Position numbers and translations under genes: made by a program. Positions 27,280-42,487 of a DNA stretch of 64,000 nt are shown here, one piece after another; position 1 is the first letter of the stretch; each line of letters opens with the position of its first letter. The notes under the pieces are model-generated. The model made no database searches. It was given only the letters and a program-made list of their open reading frames with translations, and was not told the origin of the DNA. This DNA is from Strongyloides papillosus (lineage: Eukaryota; Nematoda; Chromadorea; Rhabditida; Strongyloididae): contig SRSI01000071.1 of NCBI GenBank assembly GCA_005656395.1, positions 868,001-932,000 of the forward strand. Reading direction: 5' to 3'.

Positions 27280-30200
27280 CTAAAATATAGGTTAAATATT
27301 AAAAAAATTATAAAATGTTAAAATATATCCTTTGATGAGTGCGAAAAAAATAGCCATTTGCGGAGGAGGTAATTTTGATCTGTTGACATATGATTTTAAT
27401 GTATAAACATAAATATTTAGGTAAAAAGTCAATCAAGTAAAGTAATATAAGTAACATCTTTTTTAACGACTGTTTATTTGAATACAAAAAAAGATCACAA
27501 TTTTTTATACAAATAAATACGGTAAACTTTGTAATATACCATTTTTAAAATGCATCTCCCTAATGTTGGGATAATATATAACATCTAGAAAGTGAAATAA
27601 GGCATAAAAGAGGATAAACAGAAATAAAGATAAAAGTTATTAAAAGACAATTAGAAGGGAAAAAAAATATGTATATGATAAAGTTTATTCAAATAATGTA
27701 ATACTTCTAAAACTTTCTAATTATTTAACCCTTGACTTATTCTATGATAAAAAAAAGAATAGGAACAAGAACTGACAGAAGAAAGAATGATGGAAAAAAT
27801 TTTTTTAAATGTTTATGAAAAGTAAAAAGGACATAGTATGATATATTTTTTAATTATAATTTTGTGACAAACTTTTTTTATTATCATATTCAATATATTA
27901 TAAATTTATAAAACTATAAAATAAGAAAAATATTATTTTTTTTAAAGATAACAAATAAAAATATTGTGAATATATGTGTGAAAATTAAAAGACAACAAGA
28001 AAACAAAATAAAAATGATAATAAAATAATTTTCATTTCTCTCTACAACAAGCGAGGGATCAGAGATAAAAGAATGGTAGACTAATATAATGGACATTTAA
28101 GAAATCATTCTTGATACTTATAATTTATATTATATTTATATGTATATATATGAAGCCTATTTTTCATATTATAGTGTCATTCTAAATATTATTACCCACA
28201 CAAACTATAATTATAAAATGTTACTTTTTAGCTTTTGATATATATAATTATATAATATATCTTTTAACCTAGGTTTTGTTCTATTTTATTACATCATACA
28301 GTTGATATGAATATCTAGTATCCTGGTATATGTATATAATATACATATTTATATATATAATATTGCAATGACCAGTGGGCACAATAAAATAAATGATTTT
28401 TAAAATATGTTCACTTTTAAATTTGAAAGCATTTATAAACATTCCAAGTAAAAATATGATAGGATGATTAAAGATGATAAAGCATATGAAATAATACATA
28501 ATAAATATAGAGAGAAAGGTGAAACATATGAAAGAATGTAATTTTAAGTAATTGAAAATAATATATTAGTCTCCTGGTCATTCAAAATTTAATAAAATAG
28601 TTGCATTAAAGATATATATTTTATTTAAAAAGAGAGACAAAATATAATTTTAAAAGCAATTAAATATCTTAACATAGTAGTATGATAATACTAATGAAAC
28701 GAGGTATTTTAAAGCGATAAATAGTAGACCCTTGATAGTGATAATTAATAAACATGATTGTAAAAATAAAAAAATAATAGAAATTCACATTAAGATCTTG
28801 GGGGAAAACTTAAGAGGTGAACGCTCTCATATAAATATTAATTTTAAAAATCATATTATTCTCCTAACAGGTGGTTATATAATTAATTTTTAGCAAAAAA
28901 ATAACTATTCGTTGATAAAAGGAAAAATGAATAATCATTGTAATTAATTATAAAATAATTATTCATATAACAACAGATGTTGAAAATTTTTAAAAAATGC
29001 TGGGAAAAAAGATTTTAGATGTAAGGAAAAAAATAATAAAAAAAGATATAAACTTATGACAAAAATCCTTTAATCTATGATAAAATACCATAAACTGCCA
29101 CAATATCCTTAAACATAATATATTTCATGTATTTTAAAAAATAATTGTTCCTAATAAATTCTAATCTATTTATGTAAAAAAAGATTTTAATAAGACAAGA
29201 TAATAACTTAAAAGTAAGAAAAGATTTATTTTCTGTTCCTCAAGGAACAACCACCTTTTATACTTTTTACATCTCTCATGATTTTTTATTTTATAAAAAT
29301 CTTGACTACTCAGTGTTTTTCGAAGGTGAATGATTCAACATTCTCAAAAATAACATTTCTTAAAATTTCATCAGAATAGTACATAAATAATTGTACAATT
29401 TTTCTTGTACATATAATTTTTATAAAAGAAGCTTGTGAAAATGTGTCATAATTCTTTATTATTTTTTTATCAAAATATATAAATTTTACATGTTATAAGT
29501 ATAATTTTGGTAGAAAAGAAAATATTTATATTATGATTATAAATTGTTGTTTGAAAAATGTGAATATTAGAAATTATATTTTAACAAAAAATTATTTTTT
29601 ATCTACTACTTATCGGGTATGATAAAGTATTTAATATTTTTAATAAAAAATAATACAATTATATTCCTCAAATTAAATGTCAACACATTTGTTTAAAAAA
29701 ATTTATCATTAAAATGTAAGGAGTATCTTTTTTTTAAAACATTAAAATGGTAAGAAAATTTCAATGAATAATTATTATAAATAGTTAAAGTAAGAGTACA
29801 AATTTTAACTATAAATTTAAAATAGTATTTTGTTATCGGTTGGATGAAAAGGTAGTAAAAATAAAATAAGGTTGTCATATAACCACTGGATACTTCTCTT
29901 CTAATCATGATTCCCAATAAAAATGGAAGGGATTATTTTTGATAAAAGAAACAACTTTAAAGGGCAATTTTTCTTGTAAAAAAGGGAGATGATATCTAAC
30001 AAACATATATATTTTAAAATAAAGATGGTGGCCTTTGACAAAAATACGTACCTACAATAATATAATAAAAATACTGGATAACATGATGAGCCATTACTAA
30101 AAATAATATACATATATATATGTACCAAAAACTAGATTATGTGATAAAATTTGAAAAGAAAATTTTTTTACTAAAAGAAAAAGCGGATTTTGATTGTGGT

Positions 30201-33200
30201 AGAAATAAAAAGGAAATAAAATTGGCAAGGATGATTGTTTATATGTGTATCATCATAATATCTAACTCTTAATGGTTGTCGCTATTTTTATTGTAGTACT
30301 TTGGTAATGACCATCATCAAAACACGTTTTAAGGAGGTGTAAAGAAATGTATTTATATCTAATGTTTTCAGAGATCAAATTAAATTTCTGAACTTTGACT
30401 AGAATATAAAATGTGTTAAAAATTTTAATAACTTAATATAATATTAAAATAAAATATAAAAATGATGGATAAAAGTTTTTAATGATAAAAAGGATATGTA
30501 GGAATGAAAATGGAAAGTGATAAGTTAATAATACTTTCTATTATATTTTATCACTAATGTGATATTAAATACATATATATTACATGAAAAATGAACTAAT
30601 TTTTGATACTTTTTAACATTTTAAAGAAAAGAGAAGGTAAAATTTTTGAATTGACCTATGTGTTTCAAAATTATGATAAACCTTTAACTAACAACAAGGA
30701 TTATTAATATTTATCTGAACGTTAAGAGTATTAATAAATTATATTACGTTATATGTATATATATATATATTAATATTAAATATCATTTGTGATGTTACCC
30801 CCTATGAAAGAATAGGATGACCAAGGATAATAATAATATTCTAGAGAATGTGATTTGTTACGCTGATTTAATAGAAAGGAGAGAGAAAGTTTATATGCCT
30901 CTAAATATTAAAATGTTAAAATTAAGAGAAAATATTATATTAAAAATAATTTTGAGAAAAAGAATTGAATGTATTTAATATAGTCTACAAATTTTTCAAA
31001 ATTAATTCTCTTATCAAAGATTAAAAGTTCTTTTTTTATCATACAGTATTTTTAACAAAAAGACATTAAATTAACCAAGAAATATACAAATAATAGTGGA
31101 GAATAAAAGATTTTTATAAACTTTTACACTTTAGAAATTTTTTCTTTATATAACTTCTAGATTTATCTTATTAAGAGGGAAAATCAATCAACAATAAATA
31201 AAATAATTTCCCTGAGAAAAATTAGAAGTCTCCTAATTAAGGTTTATAAAAATCTTTTGTTATTTGACAAATTATATCTTTTCTAAAAATCATTTCCATT
31301 GTATTGTTGTATTTGCCTATCAACAATATTTTAACATACAATTCAAAAATTAAAGGAAAAAAATTTTTTTGTTAAAAATCATAATTCGTAAAAAAAAGAG
31401 AAAGATACTTGAAAGTATCCAATTTTTGAATAGTTTAAAAGTATATAAATATAAAATTAAAAATTAATATGTAAATTTTGAAGAGGTAACGAAAATTTTC
31501 TTTAAGAAATATTTAAAAAGAAATATAATTGATAATTATGTGGGATTATACGCCACCCAAACAAAAGGTGGGAACAATGCATGATTAAATTTAATTATAT
31601 AACAAAGAGAATAATGCTATGTATATAAATTTATGGCCAAAGAGAGTAAAAAATATGGTAGATTATATATATATATACCTTTATAATAAAGCATAAATCT
31701 AAAAATTAGAAAAATTTTTAAAAAATAATACAATATTGAAAATAAAAGAAGATGAAAGGGATTATATTTATTTTAGAGTTTTTAAAAAAAATTTCATAAA
31801 TATAAGATATGTTTATACATATATGTGTAAAACTTATTTTCATAATATATATCCTTAAATAATCATCTTAATGAAAATATAGCACATACCATAGAGAAGG
31901 TGTTAATGAAGCGATTTGGAATATGATTATGATAAAACTGACAAAAGTCAAAGATATATAAAATATAATCGGGTACATTAAAATACTTATTCATCCGTAA
32001 TCTTTCTTCTTTATAATTTTAAAAGACCCATTCATAGGATATGTTTTGTATAACACAAGAAGCTTGATGAATGTTAATATGTTTCACCAATACTGCAACT
32101 AATTAGCCGTAAGATAATGAGGATTTCTTACATGCATTTAGATAATGTTAATAAATAAAAGCAAAAGTTGTTGTTAAATAACAAGAAGTATATAGTTAAT
32201 TGCCTATAGACAATAATCATTGTATAATAAATAAATACATATCTAAATATATTATAAAAATGTGTTACATTATAATATATTTTTAACTTAAGTAAATAAT
32301 TTTTATAAAATGTAAAAAATAGTATAATATGTAAATTTGTACTAATGAAAAAGAAAAATAGATAGAAAAAAGAAAAGTTAAATTTAAGAAAACTGTTTAT
32401 TAATTACAAGATGATAATATATTATTAATCTTGATGTACTATTTTAGATAATATAAAAATGAAAGAAGATTTATTAAATGATAATCCCAGAAATGTAGTA
32501 TTAATATACTTTAGAATAAATATATAATAATAACAATAATAATAAAAAAATGGTTTAGCAATAATAATCATTTTTAAAAACAAAAAAATTGGCATTATAT
32601 AAAAGGTAAAACATGTTAAACAGGATTTTTTTACATTTAAAGTTATTCAATTATTTAGCTATGATTTTCACTTTTAAAAACAATAAATGAATATTTAATT
32701 TATTTTAAAATACCTTAAAAGTGAATTAATATACATATGTATATGTATATAAAAGTGGGTGATGACCGCAACTGGATATTTATATATAATATGTATATAT
32801 ATTTAAAGTAAAAAGATAAAAATAATGGCTATTGCAGGTGAAGAACTAAAAGTATATTCTTCTACACTATGATTTTGATGATATTTTAAGATACAATATT
32901 ATATAAAAATACAATATGAGAATGATGTATCATGATAAGAAGTGTCGATGTAATAATATTTGAAAAGACAAAAGTGAACTGAATTGATATTATTTTAGTA
33001 TCATTTATTTTAAATTGTATATATATATGTATAATAATTTATCTTAAATGCCTTTTTCTTATTAAAGGATTTTCACCCATAATAAAGATGTTATATTAAG
33101 AGTAATATTGGTATGAAAGAAAATGGAGACAACAACGTCTATGATAACACACATCAAAATGCAAAAATATTATTATTACAAAACAAGAAATAGTATATTA

Positions 33201-36200
33201 AATTTTAAATTAAACAATATTTTATCATGAAATAATGAGAGATATAATAGATTTTGAAAAATTTTGTTAAAATGATGAATTATTTGTCGCAGTTTAATGT
33301 GGTTGTTTTAAAAAAAATAATTTTTTTAGTCTTGTTCAAGAGAATGTTTCAAGTTCGGGTGTCTTAAGACAAATAAATAAATATTTTAATAACAAAAAGA
33401 AACAACTAAAAGGAAAAAAATTGTGATAAGAGGTAAACAAAAATAACAGTTATTGTGGGAATGTTTAAAAAAATATGTATCGTCCACTATTTTTAATGAT
33501 CAACTTCAATAAAATATAAATATATACTTTATGTTAATCATTATTTTCTAATACTTTCTAGTTTTCAACGTATTATGATGATAAAGAATCAAACAAGTAC
33601 CTTTTGTATGATTACTTGATGAAGATAGCAACTATTTATTACTTTTTCTAATAAACTTAATTTATTTTTATATATTATATCTTTCAATTGTCAAAAGATA
33701 AATGTAAGAATCTTTGAAAAATATACCTCCGAACAGGAGAGAAGAATCTTCAAGTGTACATGTACTTAACTTCTTTTTTTCTAACATTTTCTACAACCAC
33801 TATCTCTAGTAATAGTATAATAATAATCTAACCCTCGAGTATATATATTATTGTACATCAAAAGTAAAAATAATTTAAACATACATATGAATAAATACAT
33901 AACAGTTCTTATACACTCTCTTTATATATCAATTATGATTCCAAAAGGTTTTTATGAAAACCTTTTCATATTTGAACAACTTTTAATTTTTCTTGTCTTC
34001 TATCTCTATAATATCTATTTTGACAGGACTCCCATACAAATTATACCTTCAACAAAATCAACTTTATTATCTAACTACTAGAAGATAAAAAGAGAAAAGG
34101 ATATATATAATGTTTCAATAAAACTTTCAAAAGGGAGAGAAAAAGACTAATCTTAGACAAGAATTTTTGCACTTTAAAAATATATCTATATATACATTTT
34201 ATTGTCTGATGTGTTCTAAAAATAATCATTAATAGAATGGATGATTTGTAGAATGGTTGTAAGTCAGACAAAATGAGATATTTATTTTGTGAGTTCAATT
34301 TTTAAATTAACATTAAACAACTTAATATATATAAATATATTTATAATAATAGTTAATCTTAATATATTTAATGTAATAAAAGAAAAACATTGATAATATA
34401 ATAAGCGATGGTGATGAGGTTAGAAGAAAAAGAAGATTTATTGAATAGATATTTATAAAATAACTTCTATCATTCAAATAATAATAATATTATTTTTTTA
34501 TATTTATTAATATCCTTTTAGTTTTCAATTGAGGAAAGTAAATGTAGTTTTTTTATGGTAAGATTATCATAATAATAATAATGGTCAAATAAAGGAGGGA
34601 GGAAAAATGTTTTTATGAAAGTTAAATGATTAACAATAATGTTGATAAAAAATTATTAAAATGTATTTATTTAATAATAAAAAAAAATTATGAAAAATTA
34701 AAAAACTTATTGATGGAAGGTCCTTCAAAATGTAAATGTTTCACCTTACAACCTTATTTTCTCTTATAATCAAAAAACTTTTAAATGAAATGGTACATAG
34801 AAATATTATTATAAAAATTGCTAAAACTAAGAATTTTGGAAAAAATTCTTTCAATACTATAAAATTATTCATTAAATCTTCAAGAAATTACACAATCATA
34901 ATTCTTTTTACAAAAATAGTGATATTTGTTAAACAAATTTGTGACAAAACAAGGTACTTTTAAAATATTATTTTATAAAAATTAATGAGTCATAATAAAG
35001 AACATACCACCGAAGGATTTGTTTTGTTTTTTTTATCATAAAATAAAAATATTTTATAATTGTAACAAGGAGGAAGAAATGAATGTTAAATGTTGTCATT
35101 TTGAATGTTTCTTAGAATAAATATTTTCAAAACTGATTAAAGTAAAGGATACTATAAAATTTGTAGTTTTTTTATATTAAAAATCAAAGATATTTTTTTA
35201 ATGCACATTTTTATATTTTTTAATACTTTTTAAATTATACAAATGTATATGATTAATGATATTTGATATGAATATAACAATAAAAACTAAATGTACTTAA
35301 ATATAAGAATAATAACTGTTATCATTATTGGATAAAAAAACTTTTAAGACAAATATAAATATATTATTAATATGAAAAAATAGAATAAAATAATTTTTTA
35401 ATTTGTCATATCTTTACAAAAATATCATGCTATTTAGTGTACTTTCATTATCTTGATACTATTAAACGTTAAAAAAATAAATGAATGTTTTCTCAGGTTT
35501 AAGAGGAAAAAGATAATGAAATATAATAATATATATCGCGCTTAAAGAAACTAGTTGGTCAAAAATTCAAAACAATTATATCAATATTTTATGATAATAA
35601 AAAAATTGAAAGAATGTATATATGGAAAAATACATTCATCATATCCGTAAGACTTGCTTTAATCATCCTATTAAAAATTTATTTCTCCATGTCTATCTAT
35701 ATGTATGTATATTTAATTGACAACTTTTAATTTCTATAAGGATCTATTATATTTTATTTATGGTTGTACTATATATAACAATGTGCATATATGCATATCC
35801 ATAGTTTAATGTTTAAATTAACATCACAAAACTAGAATTTAAATATTAAGTTAGGTGTAAAAGGTTGAAAGCTATTACATCGTTCCAGGAGTCAATACAC
35901 AAAATTTTAAAGTGGTTTTAAGAATTATATTACAAAAGTTCTTTTTTTCTTAAATATTTTCTGGTCTATTACAATGATAAAAATAGTAAAAGGAGATAAT
36001 ATTATTATATTATAAACATATTAAGATACCTTCTAGACAATGACCGTATTTAATATTTTTGAAATGTGAAGAATCTTAATTTTAAAAAGTTTACTAGATA
36101 CATTGTTGGTGTAAAAGATATAGTGTTTGAAGATGGTTAATTATCTACACATATGTAATTGTCTAAAGGTAATTCCTTTAAAGATTAATACAAATAAAAT

Positions 36201-37341
36201 GTTCAAATGATGTACTAGATTAAAAATAAATGAAATATCTTGTAAAATCAACTTTTAAATATCTTTTTTATCTATAATTAATATTGTTTTATCTATCTAA
36301 AAAATAAAAATGAGGAAAAATATTTATAAAAAGAGTATTTTTTTCACTTTTTAATATCTCTAAAAGTTTATTCAAAAATTACTATAAGTTTAAGTACATA
36401 AGTATTTTTATTGACGATAAAATTATGATTAAAATCATGGTTTATAGTACTTTATTTTTCTAAATATACGTCTATATATTATAAAAAAGATATGATTTTT
36501 AAGAATACATAATAAATAATTTTATTAATAACTATTTTATAAGATTGCAAAAGTGCTTATCATTTTACAAAGATATTCATAGAAAATATAATATCATGAT
36601 TGAGGTAAGCAAATATTACTTAAAAGTAATAATAATAATACCATATAAAATATGTAATAATAAAATTTCTAAAAATAACAATAATAGTTGAGAAAAAAAG
36701 AAAATTTTGTTTCAGAAGGTAAGTTTTAGCGATTAAAATGCTTTTGTATCATTCAAATCTTTATAAGGACAGTTCAATATATAGTAATATTTATATATAC
36801 ATAGACATCAAAATAAACAAACATTAGAGGATAATCAAAAATTTATTCTTTTGTAATTTAAACATTATTATTTAGAGACACACATTCTTATTATTCATAT
36901 AAAATAAAAATAAAATCAAATAAAATCTCAACAAAATAAATATCACCTTTCTATTATATAATATTATGAGATAAACTTTTAACAGAAAAAATTCACTTTT
37001 TATATATATTTTAGAAGTTATTTTTAGTAAATATTTTGAAAATCAAAAAATTTCACCTATTATTAATTTTTTGATACATTTAATCACATATGCATCTTTT
37101 CAATAAATTTTACTGACTAATTAAAAGTACATTAAATAGAAAAAAATTTAATAATGTTAAGTTAGTAATTTTTAAAAAAAAAGTTTTTTTGAAGATATAA
37201 ATTTTTGATTGGTTAAAAAAATCATGAATGTCAACAGGTGTTATTATAAAAGATATTTTATTTTTTCTTAAAATTAAAAAAAAAATTGAATATCAAGGTA
37301 ATTTTATTTTATGTTTATTAATTAAAATAAAGAAAACTTAC

Positions 37342-37347
37342 CAGCAT
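37342..37347 (-). other. Candidate two-codon start exon of the nhr-41-like gene
   Basis: On the minus strand AAAACA-ATG-CTG is followed directly by the strong donor GTAAGT (37341 downwards). An in-frame TAA precedes it. It ends in phase 0, as the first certain exon (27279) requires, which would give [10 protein letters not shown]. The intron would be 10 kb. A rival, ATG directly followed by GTATGT, is on the minus strand near 31890. Only splice-site quality and phase support either. Confidence 0.25.
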
Positions 37348-40300
37348 TGTTTTTGGTGTTTGATTTTAATAAGATAATAATAATTTTAAATATAAATCTT
37401 TCAAAGACTTTCGATTTTTGATATTAAAGTAAATTTAAAAAATATATATACGAATAAACGCTAAGTTTTATATATGTATATTTTTCACGATATCCCAGTG
37501 TCTTAATGAAATTTTTATCTACAAAAAAGAATACATAAAAAAATGAATTTAATATGAATAATATATCAAAACGTGGAAAAAATTAATGTAAAGAGAAAGA
37601 ACATTATTTATTATATCTTTTTAAACATTTTAATTATCCTTACTAATTACACATATATGTCTATTGAATAAATTGCAACATTTTTGAATAGGTAAATTAT
37701 AACTTCTTCATCTCCTTTTACGCGGGAGATAAGGTCTGGAGGGGGTGATTAGAAAGAGATACTGGAATGGATGATAAAGATGATAGTGATGGTGATCATC
37801 ATTCCCATATAGTAACTATGGTTATCCTATATATATAAGATAAAAGAAAGAAATAACAGAAAGAGAGACAATGTAATTGAAATGGAATTTAAATTAAATA
37901 ATAGCAATTTAAATAATGATGAATGAAAGTTTACCTAATAAAATGTTCGAAACTGTGACATATTAATAAAAATGCATGAAAATTTTGAAAAGTGAAAGCT
38001 CAAACATATAGGCGAAGCTAGTTTTTGGTTTTTTTTATTCAAAAAAAAGATATAAATAAATGTATATATACATATACAAATGACCTATGATAATACTACT
38101 AATAAAAGAATTCCATTTAAAAATAAAGATAAAAATTGCTGACGGAGAATGTAAAATTTTTGTAGTATAAACTACTTTCTCCAGCTAAAAAGATACGAGA
38201 AGATATAAAAGTTTTTGTGATATATAAAAAGAAGGTAAAAATTTTTAAATTTTTGTAATAATAAATATATATATCAAAAATCTTTTGTCTGTCCCTTTCA
38301 ACTACTATTTTATTACACAATATCAGGTTGTTATTTTTAGAAAATATGAGGGATGCGTAGGGTTGGAAAGTAGTAGAAAGAAGAAACAAGACGAGACAGT
38401 CTTTCTGAATAATGATGGTTAAGCTGGTTGACCAGTTTAAAAAATGTTGCAAGAATATATATATATATAAATAAATATACATATGATTATAAAAGTCATG
38501 GAATTAAATAAAAGTTTGTTCAGATACGAAAGAAATATAAAATAATATAAAAATAAACAAAGCATAAACCTTTTTACTTTCTTACTTTACAACCCATTCA
38601 CTAAGAAACCCTCTTTTTTTGACCGTTATTCAAGATTCTACTATAAACACATTTTTATTATAGGTATTGTAATGTAATGATAGAAAAAAAGTAATACAAA
38701 AAGTTTTAATGAAACGTAGATGATATAATTATAAATGAAAAGGTATTATAATAGATAGATAAAATTACTTTTACCTTAAAAATAAAAATTGAAACATATT
38801 TATTTAGTAAATGTATAAAATGAAGGTTCTGGATAGTGTATTTATTTTAACCGATAAAAATCCCGTAATATCCGTTCTCCTTTTGGTATGTGAACAATAA
38901 GCATTACAGAGAAAGTGTTAAAATAGAAAAACTTAATGAAACCTGTTGTTGATATATTAAATAGGCTAAACGTAACCATGTTTAGTTACCAGATTATCAG
39001 GCTATTGGTAATAAATGGGTGTAGAGGATAAAAAAACTGGACAACAAGTGAACATAATTTCCCGGATCAGCAGATAGTCAAGGACACGGGAAAGCGCATC
39101 TTCTTTTATAAAACTTCTTGTTTGCCAGAGGCTCTATCTTGTTATCTTTTTTTATAATTACAAGATAAAATGATACACTGTAAATATTATAAATACATAT
39201 CTATAGTATATATATTTAATCTACCAAGATTATTAAGATACATACATACAATCATAAACTACGAATAAATATCATAAATATATCTCATAAAAAAATATAA
39301 AAATAAAAAAAGTGAAAAAAAGTGGAGGACATAAATAAAGTTGATTGTCTTTATCAACCTTTATCACAGAAAAGAGAAATTAATAGGAGATATATAAAAG
39401 TGCATGATATTGAGGATGATTTTAAAAATTATTCATAAAAATCATGAGAATAATAAAAAGATAAATAGATATTATACAATTAATAAACAAATATATATTT
39501 ATTTATATAAAAATGACCAATAACAAATAGAAAGAGTTTCAAAGACTAAAATTTATTATTTGATATTTGTTAAAAGGTAACTTTTGAAATTTTTATACTC
39601 TTTTTCAAATGTATGTGTATATTTATATATTCTGATAATATATTTGTCATTATTATTATTCATGAAGCAAAAATATTACAAGAAACCAGTCTTATTGGTC
39701 AAACATAAAGTTGGTGCTCTATCTAACTTTTTGCTACTTCTTTTTTAAAGATCACTTATACGTTTTATAGGTTTGTTTCAAAAGGACAGTAAAAATGAAT
39801 ATAAATCTTTTTGTACTCCTTGACAAATAAACTTTTAAACTCCTACCTCTTTTTTTTGTACTAACTTTTGACATTGAAAAAAAAATATGTCATAGTAACA
39901 AATAGATTTTTATTTTTTTAATTATAAAAAATTATTTTCATACAAAAATAAATTTTTGTAATCATAATATATTTATTGTCTGATCATTCATGGAGGATGA
40001 TAGAAAAAGTATATATTTTGTTTGATTTTTGATGTCATAATCTAATGTATCAAGAGATGAGGGATTTTAAATTTTTGTTAATTAATGAAAAAATATATTT
40101 AAAAACTATAAATTAAATAATTTTTTTATCTCTATCATTAAGTACAAAATAAAGTATAAGATTTTTTATGGTTTATGTGTATTACATTACCATTGCATAT
40201 CTCTTCTGATGGATAAAACCTTTTTATAAATTTTCAATAAAATATCTAGAGATTAACGATACCACCTGATGATATTAGATTATTTAATAAAACTTTTTAG

Positions 40301-41003
40301 GCTTCTTTATGGTTCTTGAACCTTTAAAAAAACACTTTTTTAAATAAAATAAATAAAAGTAAAATAAATAAAATTAATTTTTGAGATAAAGAATTTGATT
40401 AGACCGTCTATTTTTTGATTTGGTTAATGATAAAGTTTATCCCAAGATTTAGTAGTTATTGTAGTGGTCGTTGATCAAAATCTCCTTATCCTTCAACATT
40501 CCTTCATCTATTCAAAAGAATGAAAGTGAAAAAGGATACAAGGTAGTTAATTATGTCTATCGGATAAAGTATGTTTATAAAGTACAACATTATCATACCT
40601 AAATCTCTCTTTTTAATATTTATCTACTTTATAAACACGTCGAAATATTATCCTTGCATTAAATAGACATGTTTACGTATATATAAAAAAGGGATATATG
40701 AATATTGGATGGCAATTAAATTATTATTGATAAAAGGTAAAATTATGCCATTTAATTACATCAACTCCTTTTTATGGTGAAATTTCATAACATGGTAATT
40801 ATTCTTCAATTCAATTTGCAAATATATAAATATATATAACTTTTTTTGTTATAACCAACATAAATAAAAATGTAATCTAACTGTATTTAACCTGGCTACT
40901 ACTACTTGATTATTTTTAACAACTTTTTTTTTATTCCGATGCTTCATCTCATTTCTTTTTACAAATATTAACAATATTATAATGATGGAAGAGAAAAAAG
41001 GAT

Positions 41004-41122
41004 AAAACTAGTTTTTTGGAATGGTCTGTTAGGAATATGACAAAAACCAGACTAATCACCCATTGACTGGGTTTGTCATAGGGGAGACCAATAGAGCTAC
41101 CACCCGGTCAGAAAACTAGTTT
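41004..41122. repeat. Foldback structure, possible structured RNA or tiny MITE
   Basis: The outer arms are AAAACTAGTTT copies (41004 and 41112). Inside, ATGGTCT/AGACCAAT (41021-41027 with 41085-41091) and ATGACAAAAACCAG/CTGGGTTTGTCAT (41037-41050 with 41067-41079) pair around a 16-nt loop. The segment is much more GC-rich than its surroundings. Confidence 0.55.
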
Positions 41123-42362
41123 CTTCAACTTCAGCTTTTAACAATTATATATTAAATATGTGTGTGATTCAATAGGGAAAAATGATTTCAATAGTAGTTA
41201 TATTACAGTTAAAAATAAAAGTTGCGGAATTGCTTTAGTGATGTCATCTTCTTTTTAAAACTCACTTTTATATAAGGATATGTCAATGAGGTAATTTTAC
41301 ATTTCTGAACAAATAATAATAAAAATAGTAGATTTAATTAAAATAGACAACAAGTTTTTAAAGATAAATAAATTATAGAAAGGGAAATAAATTAATTAAC
41401 TTGATGAGCAAATATTTCTTGACCATTATGCAACAATAATAAAAAAAGAGAAAGAAAATATAATGATAATGGTAATAGGTGGAAAATAAATAATTATTAG
41501 TAAATATATATCTAGATAGTATGTGATAAGAGGAAAAAAGTGTTTTATGGTATGGGACTTAGCCTTTAAAGTAGTGGCAAATATTATATAATAATCAAAA
41601 ATACAATATTTGATAAAATAAATAGTATCAAAAAGTGACCCGGATCTTTTTTAAAATACATAAAAAGCTAAATAAACATATAGTATAATTACCTTATCAG
41701 TTGCCTGTAATGGTCATTTATGCTTTTTGTGATAGAAAAGAAAATTCGTATTTGATTTTCTTTTTTGATAAAAATTGTTATTAATAATTTTAGAATGCAA
41801 AAAGTGATACATACATATATAATAGTATAATTTAGAAAAATATGGCATAAAAAAGAGAATTTTTTACTTTTTTCAAGTAGACATTGATGACTAAGATGAC
41901 ATTTTTCATAAAATTATACATAATATGAAAAGATTGAAGAATTATTAGGGGGAAAAATATTATTACAAAATGGTATTTAAAAATAAAGTAAGAACAAAAT
42001 GTACGTTATGTTAAAAATTTATTAAAATTTTTATTTCTTGAAAATTGATATTTATACAGTTTTACTATATTATTATTCAATTTTAATATAACGAAATTTA
42101 TTATTATTACTATTGCTAATAAACTCTTAATTGTGGAACTAGTGTTTGTTATTTAATTTGTATTGATATAGAAGAAGAAGATATATTTTATAAAATCTTA
42201 TACATATACGTAATAAGTTCAGTTTTAAAAAGTTAATGTGAAATTCACGTCAGTTGTTCACAATTTGTAATGAAATTTCATCATAAGTCTATCGTCTGGA
42301 TAACAAGAAAGATATGTATATATGACATATTTTTAGTTTAATTGTTAATAATAATTTAAACA

Positions 42363-42487
42363 AGGGCGTTGATATTTCAGGTAAATATGTATTAACCCAT
42401 GAGTATTTTGCCATCTCTTACACATATATACCATTTTCTTACATCGTTCCGGTATATTTGCACTTTGATGAAAATGATTAACGCCCT
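42363..42487. repeat. 125-bp imperfect inverted repeat ending in AGGGCGTT/AACGCCCT
   Basis: The ends AGGGCGTT (42363-42370) and AACGCCCT (42480-42487) are perfect complements. Pairing continues imperfectly inwards (GATATTTCA against TGAAAATGAT, and AAATAT against ATATTT). It may be a small foldback element or a hairpin RNA. Confidence 0.5.

Noticed and set aside
38400..38450. GATGGTTAAGCTGGTTG stretch resembling part of miR-34
   Set aside because: The seed region of miR-34 does not match and no proper precursor hairpin forms; only a short CTGGTTGACCAG palindrome is present.
38117..38482. 121-residue open frame on the minus strand in the gene desert
   Set aside because: The longest frame of the desert but made of Phe/Ile/Tyr/Leu/Ser with a YIYLYIYI start, no domain and no splice signals; composition fits chance in AT-rich DNA, although the underlying block is slightly less AT-rich.
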